Source of the DNA: CP2-2F sp034432555
GTDB lineage: Bacteria > Chloroflexota > Anaerolineae > Aggregatilineales > UBA2796
Direction: 5' to 3'
DNA length: 64,000 nt
Assembly: GCA_034432555.1 (NCBI GenBank)
Contig: DAOUBW010000048.1
Span: 310,001 to 374,000 of the forward strand
Positions within the stretch are counted from its first letter, which is position 1. Every line of letters starts with the position of its first letter. Of the stretch, positions 61,301 to 64,000 are shown piece after piece. Under the pieces are notes generated by a model. The model worked only from the letters and a program-made list of their open reading frames with translations, was not told the DNA's origin and did no database searches. The translations under genes were made by a program, and so were the position numbers.

Positions 61301-62815
61301 ATGGCAGCACCAAACGTCAAACGCAACGTGATCTACAATGTACTCGGTGGCGTGTGGGCAATTGGGCTGAATCTGGTCTTGGTGCGCGTGCAGCTACAAA
61401 CGCTCGGCGCAGAGGCATACGGGCTGATCAGCTTTGGGCAAACGCTCATGCTGATGAACACACTCTTTGATTTTGGGCTGGCAACCACGCTCATCCGCAG
61501 CCTTGCCGCCGATAGCAGCATGGCGCGCCAACAATCTCGCGCTTTTGTGCAGAGCGCCGCTGCCATTTATTGGGCGTGCGCCGCCCTGATCGGCATCCTG
61601 ATCTTTGCCGCTGCTGAGCCGCTGGCAGCGGGCTGGCTGCGTTTGGAGCGAGTGCCGTTCACAGAGGCAGTTGCGGCACTGCGGCTATGGGCAATCGCCA
61701 TCGCCTTCAATCACCTGATGTACCTCTATGTGGCGCTCTTAAGCGGCGTGCAGCGCCTCGATCTGCTGAATGCCGTCAAGGTGGTGTATATCACCATTTA
61801 TCAGGGCGGCGGCACGCTGCTGCTGCTGCTGACGGGCAGTCTGGGCGGATTCATGCTCTGGAACGCGCTGACTTCGGTTGGCGGCGTGCTGCTCTATAGG
61901 TTGATGGTGCGCCGTGCTGGCAGTGGCTTGCTAGAAATGCCGCGTTTGATCTGGTCAGCACTGCGCCCTGCGTTTGGGCAAATGGGCAGCGTTTATGGTA
62001 CGGTGCTGCTCTCGCTGATCCTGATTCAGGTGGATCGCGTCTTGATTAGCCGCCTGCTGCCGCTGACTCAGCTTGGCTTTTATAACACTGCCTTCATCAT
62101 CATTCAGGGCATCGGCACGCTGCAAGGCTTCATCAGCACGGCGCTGCTGCCTGTCTTAGCAAACGATCACGGTGCAGCCGATCAAGAAGCATTCAGGCGG
62201 CATATGCGGCGTTTGCTGCAAGTCATGCTCTACTTGATCACGCCGCTGGTCTTTGCCTGCCTTTTCTTTGGGCGCGAACTGCTGCTGCTGTGGACGACTC
62301 CTGAGGCAGCCGAAGGCGCCTTCCGCGTGATGGCACTCTTAGCGCTTGGGTCGCTGCTCAACACGATCTCGGCGGCGGACTATACGGCGGCGGCTGCCAC
62401 CGCTAACGCAGATGTGATCGTGCGGGTGAACTTGTGGCTGCTGCTGCCCTACCTAGCGCTAATGTACGTTGGAATTGTGGTGTTGGGCATTGAAGGCGCG
62501 GCGTTGGTGTGGGTTGCGCTCAACTTCACTTATTTGTTCACGCAGCAGCCAGCCGTGCATCGGCGTGTGTTAAGCAGTTATAGCATTGGTTGGTCAGCGC
62601 GCAACGCTGCGCCGTTTTTGCTGCTCAATGCGCTGATCTTTGGCGTGCTGCGCGCCCTCTACGACGGACTGGCAAATGACAGCCTTCTGCTAGGGCTTGC
62701 CTGTGTTAGCCTTGCCGCGCTGCTCAGCTTTGTCGCCTGCGCTGCTTTGCTAGATGCCGAATTACGGCAAGTTGGAGTCCGTTGGCTGCGGCGTGCGCTG
62801 CCCAGCCGCCCTTAG
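61301..62815 (+). CDS. Lipid-linked oligosaccharide flippase (Wzx/MATE-like)
   Basis: A 504-residue membrane protein with about 12-14 helices, in the polysaccharide biosynthesis/MVF-type flippase family (NVIYNVLGGVWAIGLNLVLV, GLISFGQTLMLMNTLFDFGLAT). Such proteins move undecaprenyl-linked glycans across the membrane. The first transmembrane core is complete and no frameshift is seen. It starts an operon with the downstream methyltransferase and GT2 gene. Confidence 0.9.
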   Translation: MAAPNVKRNVIYNVLGGVWAIGLNLVLVRVQLQTLGAEAYGLISFGQTLMLMNTLFDFGLATTLIRSLAADSSMARQQSRAFVQSAAAIYWACAALIGILIFAAAEPLAAGWLRLERVPFTEAVAALRLWAIAIAFNHLMYLYVALLSGVQRLDLLNAVKVVYITIYQGGGTLLLLLTGSLGGFMLWNALTSVGGVLLYRLMVRRAGSGLLEMPRLIWSALRPAFGQMGSVYGTVLLSLILIQVDRVLISRLLPLTQLGFYNTAFIIIQGIGTLQGFISTALLPVLANDHGAADQEAFRRHMRRLLQVMLYLITPLVFACLFFGRELLLLWTTPEAAEGAFRVMALLALGSLLNTISAADYTAAAATANADVIVRVNLWLLLPYLALMYVGIVVLGIEGAALVWVALNFTYLFTQQPAVHRRVLSSYSIGWSARNAAPFLLLNALIFGVLRALYDGLANDSLLLGLACVSLAALLSFVACAALLDAELRQVGVRWLRRALPSRP

Positions 62816-62828
62816 TGGAGATGCTTTT

Positions 62829-63779
62829 ATGCCCGAAACTATCCCTTGCACTTACTGCGGCGCGGCAGCACTGCCTTTTTTGAGCGCTCAGGACGACAAC
62901 CGACACAGCACAACCGAGACGTTCACCTACTACCACTGCGCCACTTGCAGGCTCATCTTTCTGCATCCGCTGCCTGCTGATCTGAGCATTTACTATATCG
63001 GTGATTATCACGCGCAACCTGCCGAGTCAGAACGCGCCTTCCATGCACGGCTAGAGGCGATCAAACTCGCCTACGTGCAGCGTTATGCACAGGGCAAAAC
63101 TTTATTAGAGATCGGTCCTTCTTACGGCGCGTTTTTACGGCTTGCCCAGCAAGCAGGCTTTGCGCCAGAGGCAATAGAACTGGACGCCGATTGCGTGGCG
63201 GCGTTGAACGCCGTCAGTATTCCGACCATTCAGAGCAACGCACCGCTAGAAGCGCTCAGAAGGCTTGGCAGCTACGACGTGATCGGCATGTGGCATGTGG
63301 TAGAACATCTGCCGCAAGTGTGGGACGTTCTGACAGAGGCAGCGGCACACCTTAAGCCGAACGGCATTCTGATCATCGCGGCGCCCAATCCGCAAGCGCT
63401 GACTTTTCGTCTGTTCAAGCAGCGCTGGGGCTACCTTGACGCGCCGCGCCACATTCACCTGCTGCCTATCCTGCTCTTGGAAAGGCTGGCGCGCCAGAAC
63501 GGGCTTACCCTGATTCAGCGCACCACCAGCAGCGCCGAGTCGGTGTGGCACAACTACGGCGCGTGGCGCAGCAGTTTGATCAATCTGGTTGGCAAAGGGC
63601 GCGCACAGGCGGCGCTTGGGCTGCCGCAAAACGCTGATCAGCCGCGCTCGCGCAGCTCACTGCTGAAGGCACGCTTATTCCGCCTTGCCCTGCGCGCCCT
63701 GATTGTGGCTGCCGCGCCCATTGAGCGTACAGGATTGCGTGGCAGCGCCTACACGCTCATTTTCAGGAAGCAAGCATGA
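62829..63779 (+). CDS. Class I SAM methyltransferase with zinc ribbon
   Basis: A 316-residue methyltransferase. An N-terminal zinc ribbon has Cys7, Cys10, Cys37 and Cys40 (PCTYCG, HCATCR). The SAM domain begins TLLEIGPSYGAFL at about 103; DVIGMWHVVEHLPQVWDVL and GILIIAAPNPQALTF follow. Such Methyltransf_23-type enzymes often modify sugar nucleotides or glycan acceptors. The start at 62829 follows TGGAGA. Its stop overlaps the GT2 start (ATGA). Confidence 0.9.
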   Translation: MPETIPCTYCGAAALPFLSAQDDNRHSTTETFTYYHCATCRLIFLHPLPADLSIYYIGDYHAQPAESERAFHARLEAIKLAYVQRYAQGKTLLEIGPSYGAFLRLAQQAGFAPEAIELDADCVAALNAVSIPTIQSNAPLEALRRLGSYDVIGMWHVVEHLPQVWDVLTEAAAHLKPNGILIIAAPNPQALTFRLFKQRWGYLDAPRHIHLLPILLLERLARQNGLTLIQRTTSSAESVWHNYGAWRSSLINLVGKGRAQAALGLPQNADQPRSRSSLLKARLFRLALRALIVAAAPIERTGLRGSAYTLIFRKQA

Positions 63780-64000
63780 GCGCGCCCGAATTCTCTATTG
63801 TGATCCCGACACGGAACGGCGAGCGCTATCTTGGCGCGGCGATTGAGAGCGTGCTTGCCCAAAGCTATCCCCATTGGCGTTTGCACATCCTCGAAAGCGG
63901 CTCGACCGACGGCACAACTGCGCTTGTGGCGCGCTATTTAGGCGATCCGCGCATCACGCTGCACAGCACGCCGCCCGATCAGCCGCCGCTGGATATTGTG
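63776..64000 (+). CDS. Glycosyltransferase family 2 (partial, cut by window end)
   Basis: Open reading frame of 75 codons with no stop, beginning SAPEFSIVIPTRNGERYLGA, the GT-A nucleotide-sugar binding start. AAIESVLAQSYPHWRLHI and the STDGTTALVARYL region match GT2 enzymes. It is coupled to the methyltransferase by a 4-bp overlap. The donor metal-binding region lies beyond the window. Confidence 0.92.
   Translation, partial: MSAPEFSIVIPTRNGERYLGAAIESVLAQSYPHWRLHILESGSTDGTTALVARYLGDPRITLHSTPPDQPPLDIV

Overview
The window reads as a 64 kb chromosomal contig piece from a member of the phylum Chloroflexota, most likely an Anaerolineae-like lineage. This is inferred, not proven. It rests on moderately high GC, many lipoproteins and membrane proteins with long Pro/Thr spacers ahead of LysM, SH3b or SGNH domains, a kaiB gene, a nusA-ylxR-infB-rbfA-nrnA-truB-ftsY cluster without rimP directly upstream, and no rRNA, phage or IS signature. 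Coding density is about 95 percent; genes are closely packed on both strands, and five convergent gene pairs overlap by exactly 4 bp at their stop codons.

Layout. 0-9 kb: a TspO-like membrane protein, tRNA-Asp, a LysM lipoprotein, a Nudix hydrolase, a TPR lipoprotein, two PIG-L deacetylases, a phosphoribosyltransferase, a CheY-like regulator, and a biotin carboxylase plus biotin carrier pair. 9-19 kb: an orphan ABC-2 exporter permease, a very large WD40-like exported protein, a beta carbonic anhydrase directly upstream of phosphoenolpyruvate carboxylase, an esterase and a DUF1232 protein. 19-25 kb: a truncated hemoglobin operon, an AT-richer three-gene cassette ending in a TIR-domain protein, a CBS protein, lgt, and a padR-recA pair. 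25-31 kb: a minus-strand glycosyltransferase run headed by a pseudokinase-SGNH hydrolase fusion, then a phosphate-binding-like lipoprotein. 31-47 kb: tgt, a PPC-like secreted protein, pepF, kaiB followed by a large multi-PAS/GAF histidine kinase, a thioesterase, cmk, surface proteins and an AI-2E-type transporter. 47-54.5 kb: the translation/transcription cluster nusA to ftsY. 54.7-59 kb: a complete metal ABC importer operon with its own promoter and a palindromic operator candidate. 59-64 kb: an envelope polysaccharide region with two tandem GT4 genes, a flippase, a methyltransferase and a GT2 gene cut by the window end.

How the parts work together. Carbonic anhydrase probably supplies bicarbonate to PEP carboxylase. 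The two glycosyltransferase regions, the flippase and the ABC-2 permease point to assembly and export of a cell-surface glycan. The metal importer carries an unusual second permease with a Cys-rich insertion and a C-terminal winged-helix domain, and it sits behind a DtxR-type operator candidate, so transport and metal sensing may be linked. The strongest candidates for undescribed biology are that permease, the TIR cassette, the kaiB-histidine kinase pair, the pseudokinase-SGNH fusion, and the hairpin attenuator in front of nusA.
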